Positions 1 through 12,831 of a DNA stretch of 64,000 bases are shown in pieces (position 1 is the first letter of the stretch; every line of letters starts with the position of its first letter). The DNA is from Acidimicrobiales bacterium (GTDB lineage: Bacteria; Actinomycetota; Acidimicrobiia; Acidimicrobiales; DATDAH01), in the NCBI GenBank assembly GCA_016794585.1, contig JAEUJM010000016.1, forward strand, positions 29,488 to 93,487, written 5' to 3'. The translations under genes were made by a program, and so were the position numbers. The notes beneath the pieces are model-generated. The model saw only the letters and a list, made by a program, of their open reading frames with translations. It ran no database searches and had not been told where the DNA came from.

Positions 1-13
1 GTCAGATGCGTCC

Positions 14-1465
14 GTGACCGATCTGGCGCGCATCGACGGCTTGGCGCAGGCCGAGATGGTCCGGGCGGGCGAGATCAGCCCGCTCGAGCTGCTGGACGCG
101 ACGCTGCGTCGCATCGAGGCGGTGAACCCCGAGGTCAACGCCGTCGTCGCCACGATGGAGGAGGAGGCCCACCGGGTCGCCGCGGGGGAGCTCCCCGACG
201 GACCGTTCCGGGGGGTGCCCTTCCTGCTCAAGGACGGCGGCGGCGCCGCCTACGCGGGCGAGGTCGCCTCCGGCGGCAGCCGCTACCTGGCCGACTACGT
301 GCCGCAGGAGGACGGCGAGATCACCCGTCGGTACAAGGCCGCCGGGCTGGTGTGCTGCGCCAAGACCAACCTCTCCGAGTTCGGCATGCAGCCGACCACC
401 GAGCCCGAGCTCCACGGGCCGACCCGCAACCCCTGGGACCTGACCCGCATGGCCGGTGGGTCCAGCGGCGGCGCCGCCGCCGCCGTCGCGGCCCGCCTGG
501 CCCCCATGGCCAACGGCAGCGACAGCGGTGGCTCCATCCGGGTCCCGGCGGCCTGCTGCGGCGTGTTCGGCCTGAAGCCCACGCGCATGCGCACGTCGTC
601 GCCCCGCCGCGAGCTGGGCCTCTCGATCCGCATGGGCTTCCTCTCGGAGCACGCCCTGACGATCTCGGTCCGGGACTCGGCGGCGCTGCTCGACGCGTGC
701 GCCGGCGGCCTCCCCGGCGATCCGTTCATCGCCCCCGCGCCGCGCCGGCCCTACCTCGAGGAGGTCGGGGCCGAGGTCGAGCCGCTGCACATCGTGTTCA
801 GCACCGAGGCCCCGTCGGGGGTGCCCCTCGATCCCGAGTGCGTCCGCGCCGTCCTCGACGCCGCCGAGCTCTGCGAGGAGCTCGGCCACCACGTGGAGGA
901 GAAGGCGCTCCGCCTGGACGTGGCCCGGCTCGCCGGCGCCTTCGGGCACATCTCCGCCGTCGGCACCGCCTGGGACATGCGCAACTGGGAGCGCAAGATC
1001 GGCAAGCCGATCGTCCAGGAGGACTTCGAGCCCGGCACGTGGGCGGCCATCGAGCGGGGCCGCTCGGTCGGTACGTCGGCCGACGACCTCATGGACGCCC
1101 AGGTCACCATCCAGTCGATCTGCGACGAGGTGGCCGCCTTCTCCGAGCCCTACGACGTCTGGCTGACCCCGACGGTGGGCTCACCGGCCCTGCCGCTCGG
1201 GATGTTCAAGGCCACCCCCGAGGAGCCCAACCGGGCGATGACGACGTCGATGAAGTTCCTGCCGTTCACCATGTTGCAGAACATGACGGGCCAGCCGGCC
1301 ATGTCGGTCCCGCTGGCATGGACCGACGACGGCCTCCCGGTCGGCCTGCAGTTCGTCGGCCGCTACGGCGACGAGGGCCTGCTGTTCCGCCTCGCCGCGC
1401 AGCTCGAGGAGGCCCGGCCCTGGGCCGACCGGATCCCGCCCGTCAACGCCCTCGACATCCCCTAG
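14..1465 (+). CDS. Amidase (amidase signature family)
   Basis: Hydrolyses a carboxamide by the Ser-cisSer-Lys mechanism. The 483-residue protein shows Lys73 in LLKDGGG, the cis-Ser in GGSSGG (about 150-151) and the nucleophile Ser174 in DSGGSIR, the full amidase signature. The length is normal for the family. The GTG start at 14 overlaps a TGA at 15-17 that closes an upstream frame (last codons CAG ATG CGT CCG), so an unseen upstream gene is probably translationally coupled. It is followed 10 nt later by an alpha/beta hydrolase with the RBS-like aggag. The substrate cannot be read from sequence; the amide or N-compound genes downstream suggest a catabolic amidase rather than GatA, because no gatB or gatC is present. 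Confidence 0.9.
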   Translation: MTDLARIDGLAQAEMVRAGEISPLELLDATLRRIEAVNPEVNAVVATMEEEAHRVAAGELPDGPFRGVPFLLKDGGGAAYAGEVASGGSRYLADYVPQEDGEITRRYKAAGLVCCAKTNLSEFGMQPTTEPELHGPTRNPWDLTRMAGGSSGGAAAAVAARLAPMANGSDSGGSIRVPAACCGVFGLKPTRMRTSSPRRELGLSIRMGFLSEHALTISVRDSAALLDACAGGLPGDPFIAPAPRRPYLEEVGAEVEPLHIVFSTEAPSGVPLDPECVRAVLDAAELCEELGHHVEEKALRLDVARLAGAFGHISAVGTAWDMRNWERKIGKPIVQEDFEPGTWAAIERGRSVGTSADDLMDAQVTIQSICDEVAAFSEPYDVWLTPTVGSPALPLGMFKATPEEPNRAMTTSMKFLPFTMLQNMTGQPAMSVPLAWTDDGLPVGLQFVGRYGDEGLLFRLAAQLEEARPWADRIPPVNALDIP

Positions 1466-1475
1466 GAGATCCCCC

Positions 1476-2711
1476 ATGGCCGCTTCCGTCGAGTCACCCG
1501 TGTCGATCGACTCGCGCGACACCTGGACCGCGTACACCTTCGTCGACGACCCGGTGATGGACGACCAGTTCAAGCACCACCTCAGCATGATGCTGTACGG
1601 CATGACCGACCTCGGGGAGTGCCTCGAGGTGGCCCGCCACATCGTGGCCGACGACATGGAGAGCTGGATCGGCGCCTGGTCGGCGATGGCCCAGCGCATC
1701 CAGGCCCGGGCCGAGGCGTTCGACGCCAAGGGCAACCGGGCCAGCGCCGCCTCGGCGTACCTCCGCGCCGCCACCTACTGGCGGGCGGGCCTGATGCACT
1801 TCGGCCCTCCGTCGGACCCGCGTGAGGAGACGTGCACGAAGACCAGCTACCACTGCTACGACCGGTACCTGGAGCTCTCCGGCTACCCGGGCGAGTACCT
1901 CGAGGTGCCCTACGAGGGCAGCGTCCTGCCCGCGTACTTCTACCGGTCGCCGAAGGCGAGCGGCCCCGCACCGACCTTGATCTTCCACCAGGGTCGCGAC
2001 GCCTGGCCCGACGACACCCGCTGGGTCTACGACAGCGCGATCGAGCGGGGCATCCACTGCCTTGCCCTCCACGGGCCCGGCCAGGGCCTGGCCATCCGCC
2101 TCCACGGGCACCCGTTCCGCCACGACTGGGAGCAGGCCATCACCCCGGCCCTCGACCGGGTGCTGGAACTGGACGGCGTCGACCCCGACCGGGTCGGGCT
2201 GATGGGGGCGAGCTTCGGCGGCTACCTGGCCCCGCGCGCCGCGGCGTTCGAGAAGCGCCTGGCGTTCTGCATCGCCAACCCGGGCGTCCTCGACTGGGGG
2301 AGCTCGATCAAGGCGTCGTTCCCGCCCGAGCTGCTCGAGCAGTACGAGGCCGGGCCCGAGGCGTTCAACGCGGCCATGGACATGGTGATGGGCATCTCGG
2401 CCACCCACTCGTGGTTCATCGAGGACTCGATGTGGAAGCACGGGGTGGCGAACCCGTACGACCTCATGAAGGCGTTCGAGGCCTGCGACCTGCGGCCGCA
2501 CGCGGACAAGATCGAGTGCCCGACCCTGGTCATGGACGGCTCCCAGGAGGCGTTCTCGACCGGCCAGGCCCGACCGCTCTTCGACGCGCTGACCTGCTCC
2601 AAGGACTACCTGCTCTTCGACGACGAGTCGACCGCGCAGCTCCACTGCCAGAACGGGGCCAACGCCACGGCCGCGGAATTCATGTTCGACTGGCTCGAAG
2701 GCGTGCTATGA
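1476..2711 (+). CDS. Alpha/beta hydrolase with helical N-terminal lid domain (DUF1100/FrsA-like)
   Basis: A 411-residue serine hydrolase. The nucleophile elbow GASFGG puts Ser246 in the active site. An Asp in VMDGSQEAF and a His in LHCQNGANA, both near the C-terminus, can complete the triad. Residues 30-130 are helical and resemble the lid of the family that includes 2,6-dihydroxypseudooxynicotine hydrolase, a C-C bond hydrolase of nicotine catabolism; this is a family resemblance only. The gene lies between the amidase and an LLM oxidoreductase and overlaps the latter (ATGA at 2708-2711), so it belongs to the same catabolic transcript. Confidence 0.85.
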   Translation: MAASVESPVSIDSRDTWTAYTFVDDPVMDDQFKHHLSMMLYGMTDLGECLEVARHIVADDMESWIGAWSAMAQRIQARAEAFDAKGNRASAASAYLRAATYWRAGLMHFGPPSDPREETCTKTSYHCYDRYLELSGYPGEYLEVPYEGSVLPAYFYRSPKASGPAPTLIFHQGRDAWPDDTRWVYDSAIERGIHCLALHGPGQGLAIRLHGHPFRHDWEQAITPALDRVLELDGVDPDRVGLMGASFGGYLAPRAAAFEKRLAFCIANPGVLDWGSSIKASFPPELLEQYEAGPEAFNAAMDMVMGISATHSWFIEDSMWKHGVANPYDLMKAFEACDLRPHADKIECPTLVMDGSQEAFSTGQARPLFDALTCSKDYLLFDDESTAQLHCQNGANATAAEFMFDWLEGVL

Positions 2712-3724
2712 AGATCGACGGCGGCATCGGTTCCGACCTCGGTGCGGTCGGCGCCGTCGCCCGGGAACGGGAGGCGCAGGGCTACGACGGGCTCTGGACC
2801 GCCGAGACCGCCCACGACCCGTTCCTCCCCCTCGCCGTCGCCGCGCAGACGACCGAGCGGGCCGAGCTGGGCACGGGCATCGCCGTGGCCTTCGCCCGCA
2901 ACCCGATGCTCCTGGCCCAGGTGGGCTGGGACCTCCAGGCCGCCTCGGGTGGCCGGTTCCTCCTCGGCCTGGGCAGCCAGATCGAGCCGCACGTCACCCG
3001 GCGCTTCTCGATGCCCTGGTCGGCCCCCGCGGCTCGGATGCGGGAGATGATCGAGGCGATCCGGGCCATCTGGGCGTCGTGGCAGGACGGCACCAAGCTC
3101 GACTTCCGGGGTGACTTCTACACCCACACCCTGATGACACCGTTCTTCAGCCCGGGGCCCAACCCGCACGGCGCCGCGAAGATCTTCCTCGCCGGCGTCG
3201 GCGAGCGGATGACCGAGGTGGCCGGCGAGGTCGCCGACGGGTTCCTGTGCCACGCCTTCACCACCGACCGCTACCTGCGGGAGGTCACGCTGCCGGCGCT
3301 GGAGCGTGGCGCGAAGTCCGCCGGGCGGTCGTTGGCCGACATCGAGATCTCCGGTCCCGCCTTCGTGGTGACCGGCACGACCGAGGAGCAGATGGCCGAC
3401 TCGGCGGCGAAGACCCGCCAGCAGATCGCGTTCTACGGCTCGACGCCGGCCTACCGACCGGTCCTCGACCTCCACGGGCTCGGTGAGATGCAGGACGAGC
3501 TCAACGCGATGTCGAAGCAGGGCCGGTGGGAGGAGATGGGCGCGCTGATCACCGACGACGTGCTCGACCTGTTCGCCGTCGTCGCCGCACCGGAGGACCT
3601 CGCCGACGCCGTGGCCGCCCGTTTCGGCGACGTGGTCCAACGCCTCAGCTTCTACACCCCCCGCTCCGGCGACGTGTCCCGGTGGCGCACCGCGATCGAG
3701 CGCCTGCAGGGCGTCGGCGGGTGA
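2708..3724 (+). CDS. LLM-class F420-dependent oxidoreductase
   Basis: A TIM-barrel flavin/F420 oxidoreductase of 338 residues, closest in style to the TIGR03617 group: N-terminal MKIDGGIGSDLGAV, then GTGIAVAFARNP and SGGRFLLGLGSQ, which form the cofactor-binding strands. The ATG at 2708 overlaps the TGA of the preceding hydrolase, which fixes the start against much longer open frames upstream. It overlaps the next hydrolase (GTGA at 3721-3724). It probably oxidises an intermediate of the local catabolic pathway; substrate unknown. Confidence 0.88.
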   Translation: MKIDGGIGSDLGAVGAVAREREAQGYDGLWTAETAHDPFLPLAVAAQTTERAELGTGIAVAFARNPMLLAQVGWDLQAASGGRFLLGLGSQIEPHVTRRFSMPWSAPAARMREMIEAIRAIWASWQDGTKLDFRGDFYTHTLMTPFFSPGPNPHGAAKIFLAGVGERMTEVAGEVADGFLCHAFTTDRYLREVTLPALERGAKSAGRSLADIEISGPAFVVTGTTEEQMADSAAKTRQQIAFYGSTPAYRPVLDLHGLGEMQDELNAMSKQGRWEEMGALITDDVLDLFAVVAAPEDLADAVAARFGDVVQRLSFYTPRSGDVSRWRTAIERLQGVGG

Positions 3725-4506
3725 CGACCGGGCCGGAGCTGCACGTCGACGTCCACGACGGCGTCGGCGAGCACCTCCTCCTGGTGCACGGCTTCCTCTC
3801 GAGCCGCGCCCACTGGCTGCCCAACCTCCCCCGCCTGGCCGAGGTCTGCCGCCCGGTCACCGTCGAGCTGTGGGGCCACGGGCGGTCGCCGTCGCCCACG
3901 GAGCCCGAGTGGTACGAACCGGCGGCGTACCCCGCGGCGTTCGAGGCCGTGCGGGAGGCCGTCGGGTGCGAGCGCTGGTTCGTCTGCGGCCAGTCGTTGG
4001 GCGCAGCGTTCACCCTGCGCTACGTGCTCGACCGCCCCGAGCGGGTGCTCGGCCACATCTTCACCAACAGCGCCGCCGCCGTGGCGGTCGAGGGCCGGAT
4101 CGATCCGGCCCGCATGGAGGCCATGGCCGAAGCGTTCGAGCAGGGGGGCACCGAGGCCATACGGGCCCAACGCATGTTCCCGGGCAACGTCGAGGGCCTG
4201 TCCGACGACGTCCGGGCCGCCCTGTACGACGACGCCGGGCTCCACGACCCCGTCGGTCTCGCCCGCACGTTGCGCTTCGGGTCGGACACGTCGTCGCGGT
4301 CGAGGATCGCGGCGAACCAGGTGCCCACCCTCCTCGTGGTGGGGGAGCGGGAGAAGGGGTTCGTCGGCCCTCGTCGCCTCCTCGAGGAGACCATGCCCCA
4401 CCTCCAGGTCGTGCCGGCCGACGCCGGCCACGGCGTGAACCTCGAGGCCCCCGGCACCTTCGATGACGCGGTCGTGCGCTTCATCACCGAGCTCAGCCCG
4501 GTCTGA
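3721..4506 (+). CDS. Alpha/beta hydrolase
   Basis: A 261-residue hydrolase with the oxyanion motif LVHGFLSS near residue 20, a GQSLGA nucleophile elbow near residue 90 and a C-terminal His in DAGHGVNLE. The start is GTG 3721 inside the stop of the LLM gene, giving a compact N-terminus (TTGPELHVDVHDG); longer frames upstream are only shadows of the LLM gene. It closes the first four-gene run. The next gene has its own promoter and operator. It could be an esterase, lactonase or C-C hydrolase. Confidence 0.85.
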   Translation: MTTGPELHVDVHDGVGEHLLLVHGFLSSRAHWLPNLPRLAEVCRPVTVELWGHGRSPSPTEPEWYEPAAYPAAFEAVREAVGCERWFVCGQSLGAAFTLRYVLDRPERVLGHIFTNSAAAVAVEGRIDPARMEAMAEAFEQGGTEAIRAQRMFPGNVEGLSDDVRAALYDDAGLHDPVGLARTLRFGSDTSSRSRIAANQVPTLLVVGEREKGFVGPRRLLEETMPHLQVVPADAGHGVNLEAPGTFDDAVVRFITELSPV

Positions 4507-4529
4507 CGTCCACCCGCCGGCGTCACCCA

Positions 4530-4569
4530 AAACCTTGTCAGGCGACAAGGTTTGAGCTAACGTGGCGCC
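4530..4569 (+). promoter_or_regulatory. Promoter with perfect 10-4-10 palindromic operator
   Basis: AAACCTTGTC (4530-4539) and GACAAGGTTT (4544-4553) form a perfect inverted repeat with a 4-nt centre. TTGTCA (4535-4540) reads as a -35 box, TAACGT (4558-4563) as a -10 box at 17-nt spacing, and the GTG start at 4570 follows 6 nt later, so the transcript is probably leaderless. The palindrome covers the -35 and spacer, as for a TetR-like repressor. No TetR gene lies in this window. Confidence 0.65.
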
Positions 4570-6129
4570 GTGCACCCGGGACACCACGTGCTCGAGGCGC
4601 CGGACCGGGCGGCGCTCGTCGTCGCCGGCACCGGTGAGACCACGACGTTCCGCGAGCTGGACGACGGCTCGAACCAGCTGGCCCGGGTCTTCTGGGAGGC
4701 GGGGCTGCGGCCCGGGGACCACGTCGCCCTGTTCAGCGAGAACCACCCGCGGTACTTCGAGGTCTACTGGGCCGCGCTGCGGTCCGGCCTCTACCTCACG
4801 CCCATCAACCGCTCGCTCACGGCGGCGGAGGTGGCGTTCATCGTCGAGGACTGCTCGGCCCGCATCGTCGTGTGCTCGGAGCTCCTCGGCGACGTCGCCC
4901 AACAGCTCCCCGCTCTCGTCCCGGGCGTGCAGTGGCTCATGTACGACGGCTTCCGCCCCGGCTTCGACAGCTACGAGGAGGCCGTCGGCGCCCAGCCGTC
5001 GACGCCGTTGGACGACCAACCGCTCGGGGAGGTCATGTTCTACAGCTCGGGGACCACGGGCCGGCCGAAGGGGATCGTGCGCCCGCTCAGCGGGAAGTCG
5101 ATCGACTCGAACCCGGGCGGGAAGATGGCCAGGAACTTCCTGGGGATGGGCGACGGGGCGGTGTACCTCTCGACCGCCCCGCTCTACCACACGGCCGCGT
5201 TGGGCTTCGCGGCGGCCACCCAGGCCCTGGGTGGCACGTGCGTGCTGATGGAGCGCTTCGACGCCGAGGAGGCGCTGCGGTGCATCGAGATCTACGGCGT
5301 CACGCACACCCAGTGGGTGCCCACCATGTTCAAGCGCCTGCTCGACCTGCCCGAGCAGACCCGGGAGCGCTACGACCTCGCCACCCACGAGGTGGCGCTG
5401 CACGGCGCCGCGCCGTGCCCCGTGGAGCTCAAGCGCGGGATCATCGAGTGGTGGGGTCCCATCGTGCTGGAGTACTACGGCGCCACCGAGGGCAACGGGA
5501 TGACGGTCATCGACTCCCACGAGTGGCTGCACCACGTCGGCTCGGTGGGCCGGCCGGTCTTCGGGTCGATCCACATCTGCGACGAGCGCGGCGAGCCCGT
5601 GCCCACCGGTGAGGACGGCCTCGTCTACTTCGAGCGGGAGACGCTCCCGTTCGCCTACCACAACGACGACGCCAGGACGGCCGCCACCTGCCACCCCGAG
5701 CACCCGCTCTGGACCACCCTCGGCGACGTCGGCCACGTCGACGAGGAGGGGTACCTCTACCTGACCGATCGCCAGGAGTTCCTGATCATCTCCGGGGGCG
5801 TCAACATCTACCCGGCGGAGAGCGAGCTGCTGCTGCTGACCCACCCGCTGGTCGCCGATGTCGCGGTCATCGGGGTGCCCGACGCCGAGTTCGGCGAGTC
5901 GGTGAAGGCGATCGTGGAGCTCCGGGCGGGTGACGCCGGCACGCCGGAACGCGAGGCCGAGCTCATCGAGTTCTGCCGATCCCAGCTGGCCCACTTCAAG
6001 TGCCCGCGCTCGATCGACTTCGTCGACGCGCTGCCCCGACTGGAGACCGGGAAGCTCGCCAAGAAGGCGTTGCGAGACCGCTACCGGGAGGCCGCGGCAG
6101 GAAGCGGCTGGACGAGCGGGTCCGGGTGA
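4570..6129 (+). CDS. AMP-forming acyl-CoA synthetase / ligase
   Basis: Activates a carboxylic acid to its CoA thioester through an acyl-adenylate. The 519-residue protein has the P-loop YSSGTTGRPKG (about 157-167), the adenine motif YYGATEGNG (about 302-310), the hinge region LTDRQEFLIISGG and the C-terminal catalytic Lys in LETGKLAKKALR. The start is GTG 4570, placed 6 nt behind a -10 box, so there is no room for an RBS. It is a single gene between two promoters and likely repressor-controlled by the palindrome upstream. It would feed acids released by the hydrolases into CoA-dependent catabolism. Confidence 0.92.
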   Translation: MHPGHHVLEAPDRAALVVAGTGETTTFRELDDGSNQLARVFWEAGLRPGDHVALFSENHPRYFEVYWAALRSGLYLTPINRSLTAAEVAFIVEDCSARIVVCSELLGDVAQQLPALVPGVQWLMYDGFRPGFDSYEEAVGAQPSTPLDDQPLGEVMFYSSGTTGRPKGIVRPLSGKSIDSNPGGKMARNFLGMGDGAVYLSTAPLYHTAALGFAAATQALGGTCVLMERFDAEEALRCIEIYGVTHTQWVPTMFKRLLDLPEQTRERYDLATHEVALHGAAPCPVELKRGIIEWWGPIVLEYYGATEGNGMTVIDSHEWLHHVGSVGRPVFGSIHICDERGEPVPTGEDGLVYFERETLPFAYHNDDARTAATCHPEHPLWTTLGDVGHVDEEGYLYLTDRQEFLIISGGVNIYPAESELLLLTHPLVADVAVIGVPDAEFGESVKAIVELRAGDAGTPEREAELIEFCRSQLAHFKCPRSIDFVDALPRLETGKLAKKALRDRYREAAAGSGWTSGSG

Positions 6130-6179
6130 GCTAGAAATCATGCGAATAGTACGCAGCGGCAATCGAGGGGAGCGCTGGG

Positions 6180-7703
6180 ATGGGACGAGGACGACGATGT
6201 GGGGCACGGTGGCATCGATCGACGGGGGCGGCACTCGTGCTCGCGTTCGCCTTGGTGGCGGCCGGGTGCAGCAGCAGCGATGACGGCGGCGGTGAGAATG
6301 CCTCCGGCGACGGCACCACGACGAGCGCCCCGGCGCCGGTCGAGGACAGCCACTTCACCGGTACGGACACCTTCTGCACCGCCGTGGAGGGGGAGCCGGC
6401 CGAGGCCCCGACCGCCAGCGACGACGGCATCACCGCAGATTCCATCACGCTGACCCACGTGCGCCTGCAGCTGGAGGACCTCGAGAGCATCGGCTTCGCG
6501 ACCGATCTGGGTGACCAGAACGACTACGCGCAGACCTTCGTCGACGTCGTCAACGACCAGTGCGGCGGCATCAACGGGCGCCAGATCGACCTCCAGAACG
6601 TCGAGGTCCCGGTCCCCGGCTTCGCCCCCGACGCCGACGCTGCCGCCCAGGAGGCCTGCATCAACGTCGCCGAGGAGCAGCGGTCGGTCGCGGCGTGGTC
6701 GAACAGCGGGGTCGGCGTGCCGCTCGCCAGCTGCCTGACGGGACCGAACGACGTCATCTTCCTGACGACGTACGACCTCAGTGCGACGGACTTCGAGGAG
6801 TCCGACGGTCGCCTGTTCTCCGTCTCGCACTCGCCCACGGACATCCTCCGGTACGCCGCGCTCGAGCTCGGCCCGGACCTGGAAGGCAAGAAGATCGGCA
6901 TCGTCCACGGCGACACCGACCCCGATCCGCAGGTGGCGGAGGAGGGCCTCGTCCAGACGCTGGAGGAGCAGGGCCTCGAGGTCGTCCGCGTGGACACCAT
7001 CGGCTGCCCGGACGGGCCACCGTGCACCGAGGGCGTTCGGGAGTCGGTGCAGGGGATGCTGGCCGACGAGGTCGACGTCATCTTCCCGCTGCTCGACACG
7101 ACGTCGTTGCCTGGCTACCTCGCCGAGATGGTCACCCAGGGCGCCGAGCCCGGCGACATCCAGTTCTACAACACCAGCTTCCTCGCCCAGGACAGCGAGC
7201 TGGTCACCGGCAAGATCGTCGAGTTCGGCGGTGAGGACGCCGCCGCCCTGTACGACGGCGCCGTGTTCATCAGCGGGGCGCAGTCCGGCCAGCAGCGCGA
7301 GGACGCGTTCGAGCCGGACCCGTTCACCCAGATGTGCAACGAGGTGTACGCCGAGAACAGCGCCGCCGCCGGCGGAACGGTCTTCGACCCGACGGCCGGT
7401 GACGACGAGGCCCGCTTCTACAGCTCGGTGTCGGGTCACTGCGCCATGGTGCGGATGCTCGCTCGGGCGATCGAGGCCGCCGGCCCCGACCCGTCCCGAG
7501 AGGACATCGCCGCCGCCCTGGGCAACCTGGGCGACGTGGACCTCGGTGAGGGTGCGCCCGGTAGCTTCACCCCGGGCAAGCCCACCGCGCCGGATGCCAT
7601 CACCCGGCTCCAGTTCCAGTATCCGTGCCAGATCGAAGCGGACACGGAGCAGGGCCACTGCGTCCAGTCGGAGGGGGACTTCCTCCCGATCCCGGAGGGT
7701 TGA
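6180..7703 (+). CDS. Branched-chain-type ABC transporter substrate-binding lipoprotein
   Basis: A secreted ligand-binding lipoprotein of 507 residues. It has a twin-Arg-like basic start (MGRGRRCGARWHR), a hydrophobic core and the lipobox VAAGC with Cys about residue 31, followed by a Ser/Asp/Gly-rich linker. The body looks like the Peripla_BP_6 (LivJ) fold. The ATG follows a purine-rich RBS (gagggga) at 6164-6170. Its stop overlaps the start of the MFS-LivF gene (TGATG), so it is the first gene of a three-gene importer. The AT-richer stretch 6133-6151 holds the likely promoter (GAATAGTAC). Confidence 0.88.
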   Translation: MGRGRRCGARWHRSTGAALVLAFALVAAGCSSSDDGGGENASGDGTTTSAPAPVEDSHFTGTDTFCTAVEGEPAEAPTASDDGITADSITLTHVRLQLEDLESIGFATDLGDQNDYAQTFVDVVNDQCGGINGRQIDLQNVEVPVPGFAPDADAAAQEACINVAEEQRSVAAWSNSGVGVPLASCLTGPNDVIFLTTYDLSATDFEESDGRLFSVSHSPTDILRYAALELGPDLEGKKIGIVHGDTDPDPQVAEEGLVQTLEEQGLEVVRVDTIGCPDGPPCTEGVRESVQGMLADEVDVIFPLLDTTSLPGYLAEMVTQGAEPGDIQFYNTSFLAQDSELVTGKIVEFGGEDAAALYDGAVFISGAQSGQQREDAFEPDPFTQMCNEVYAENSAAAGGTVFDPTAGDDEARFYSSVSGHCAMVRMLARAIEAAGPDPSREDIAAALGNLGDVDLGEGAPGSFTPGKPTAPDAITRLQFQYPCQIEADTEQGHCVQSEGDFLPIPEG

Positions 7704-9957
7704 TGCAGCACGAGGACGACGGCGCGGCCAGCACGCGCAACGGGACCAACCCCCACACCGCCCCGGCCAGCCTGGCCGGGGCGGTGCTGGCGGAGGAGGC
7801 CAAGAGCCAGCAGGTCCACGCCGAGCGATCGGCCGATGTCGTCCTCCCCGATGACCTGTTGCCCGGCGTCGACGTGGCACCCATGAGCCTGCGGGAGACC
7901 CTGCGGGCGGGCGGACTGGCCATGATGGTCGTCATCGTGCTGGTCACGATCGTCGAGGAGTTCAACCGCCAGACCACCACCGTCCTCGGCCCGGACATCC
8001 AGAGCACCTTCTCGATCAGCGACACGAAGCTCGTCGGCATCGCCTCGTTCGGGGGGGTGGCCCTCGTGCTGGGTGCGGTGCCGTTGGGCTGGCTCGCCGA
8101 CCGGGTCTCACGGCGTCTCATCGTCGTGGTCTCGTTGCTCGTCGCCAGCCTCGGCCTCGTGCTGGTCGCGGCGTCGGTGAACACCTTCCAGCTGTTCTGG
8201 GCGTTCACCCTGATCGGCTTCGGGGCCGCCTACTCGAACCCGGTCTACGGCTCGCTGATCGCCGACCAGTACCCGATCCCCGGTCGGGGTCGGGCATTCG
8301 CGCTCTACGCGATGGCCACCCCGATCGGCCTCATGCTGGGGCCGTTCGTCGCGGGCGCCGTCGCCGACCTCGCCGGCGGCCCGGAAGGCTGGCGCACGGT
8401 GTACGTGACCATCGCCGCCGTGGTCGTGGTCTTCGCGATCGGCGCCGCCGTGTTCCTGAAGGACCCGGCTCGGGGCCGCTTCGAGCAGGAGCTCGTGCTC
8501 GGCGAACTCCTCGACGAGAAGACCACCAAGCAGGAGCTGCCCATCACCATCGCCACCGCCTACCAGCGGATGAAGAAGATCAAGACCTTCTGGTTCGTGT
8601 GCACGGGCCTCGGTGTCCTCGGCTTCGCCTTGATCACGGTCCCGCTGCAGCTCGGCCTGCTGCTCCGGGACGGCTACCAGTACGGCGCCTACACCCGCGG
8701 CTGGATGCTCTCGCTCGCCCAGATCCCCGCGGTCGTGGCCATGATCGCCGCCGGGTATCTCTACGACCGGGCCTTCCGTGAGAATCCCGAGCGCATGGTG
8801 CGCCAGGCCGGGCTCTTCATCGTCGCCTTCGGTCTGGTGCTCGTGGTCGGCCTGCGCTTCGACTCGATCGTCCTGCTCATCGGTTTCTACGCACTGGCGG
8901 GCGCCTGCACCAGCGCCGCCCTCGTCGCCGTGGGCCCGATCGTCTCGTCCGTCTCTCCCTACCGGCTGCGCGCCCAGGCCTTCGCCATCGTGCCGGTCTT
9001 CACCTTCCTCATGGGCGGGTTCTTCGGGAGCCTGCTCGTCGGCGCGCTCTCCGATGCCCACGGCCAGCGCACCGCACTCACGATCGTCGTGCCGCTGTCG
9101 GCCACGATCGGTGGCCTCCTCTTCTTCTCCGGTGGCCGCTACCTCAAGCGCGACATCTCGCTCGCGGTGGAGGACCTCCTCGAGGAGCAGCAGGAACAGC
9201 AGCGCATGCGCCGGTCGCCCGGCGACATCCCGGCCCTCCAGGTCCGCAACCTCGACTTCAGCTACGGCCCGGTGCAGGTGCTCTTCGACGTCGACCTCGA
9301 GGTGGCCAAGGGCGAGGTCGTGGCCCTCCTCGGCACGAACGGCGCCGGCAAGTCGACCCTGCTGCGAGCGATCAGCGGCCTCGGCATCCCCGACCGCGGC
9401 GTCGTCCGGCTCAACGGCCAGGCTCTGACCTACGTCGAGGCCGAGGTGCGGTTCCAGGTCGGCGTGGTCCAGCTCCGCGGCGGCGCCGGCGTGTTCCCCG
9501 AGCTCACGGTGGCGGAGAACCTGCGCACGGCGCTCCTGGCCAGCCACTTGCCGTCGCACGAGGTCCAGGAGCGGGTCGCGAAGGCGATGGACCTGTTTCC
9601 GGTGCTGACGAGCCGGTCGGGGACCGCCGCCGGCCAGCTGTCGGGTGGCCAGCAGCAGATGCTGGCCCTCGCCATGGCCCTGGTCCACGAGCCCGAGGTC
9701 CTGCTCATCGACGAGCTCTCCCTCGGGCTGGCGCCGACGGTGTTGCAGGAGCTGCTCGTGGTCGTGGCCCGCCTGAAGGCGGAGGGCCAGACGATGGTCA
9801 TCGTCGAGCAGTCGCTCAACGTCGCGCTCGCGTTCGCCGACCGGGCCGTCTTCATGGAGAAGGGCCGGGTGCAATTCGAGGGTCCGGCCCAGGAGCTGCT
9901 CGAGCGCGACGACCTGGCCAAGGCGGTGTTCCTCGGCGGGGAACGGGGAAGCGGGTG

Positions 9958-9958
<1 letters not shown>
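7703..9958 (+). CDS. Fusion: MFS-type permease + LivF-like ABC ATPase
   Basis: A 751-residue two-part protein. Residues about 1-55 are a polar tail; about 55-495 contain about 12 hydrophobic segments with the MFS loop GWLADRVSRRL; about 510-750 are an ABC ATPase with Walker A GTNGAGKST (about 545-553), signature LSGGQQQ (about 646) and Walker B VLLIDELSLGLAP. The ATPase is of the LivF type. The start ATG 7703 overlaps the stop of the lipoprotein gene; an in-frame ATG at 7625 would cut 26 codons into that gene. A permease of another superfamily fused to the LivF ATPase is the odd feature. It may move a related compound, or may anchor the ATPase. Confidence 0.88.

Positions 9959-12827
<2,869 letters not shown>

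Positions 12828-12831
<4 letters not shown>

Noticed and set aside
3652..6234. 860-codon - strand frame opposite the hydrolase and ligase
   Set aside because: Very long open frames on the opposite strand are expected at this GC content; no domain is visible and it spans a promoter.
7625..7702. Upstream ATG extension of the MFS-LivF gene
   Set aside because: It would overlap the lipoprotein gene by 26 codons; the TGATG overlap at 7701-7705 is the pattern used throughout the window.
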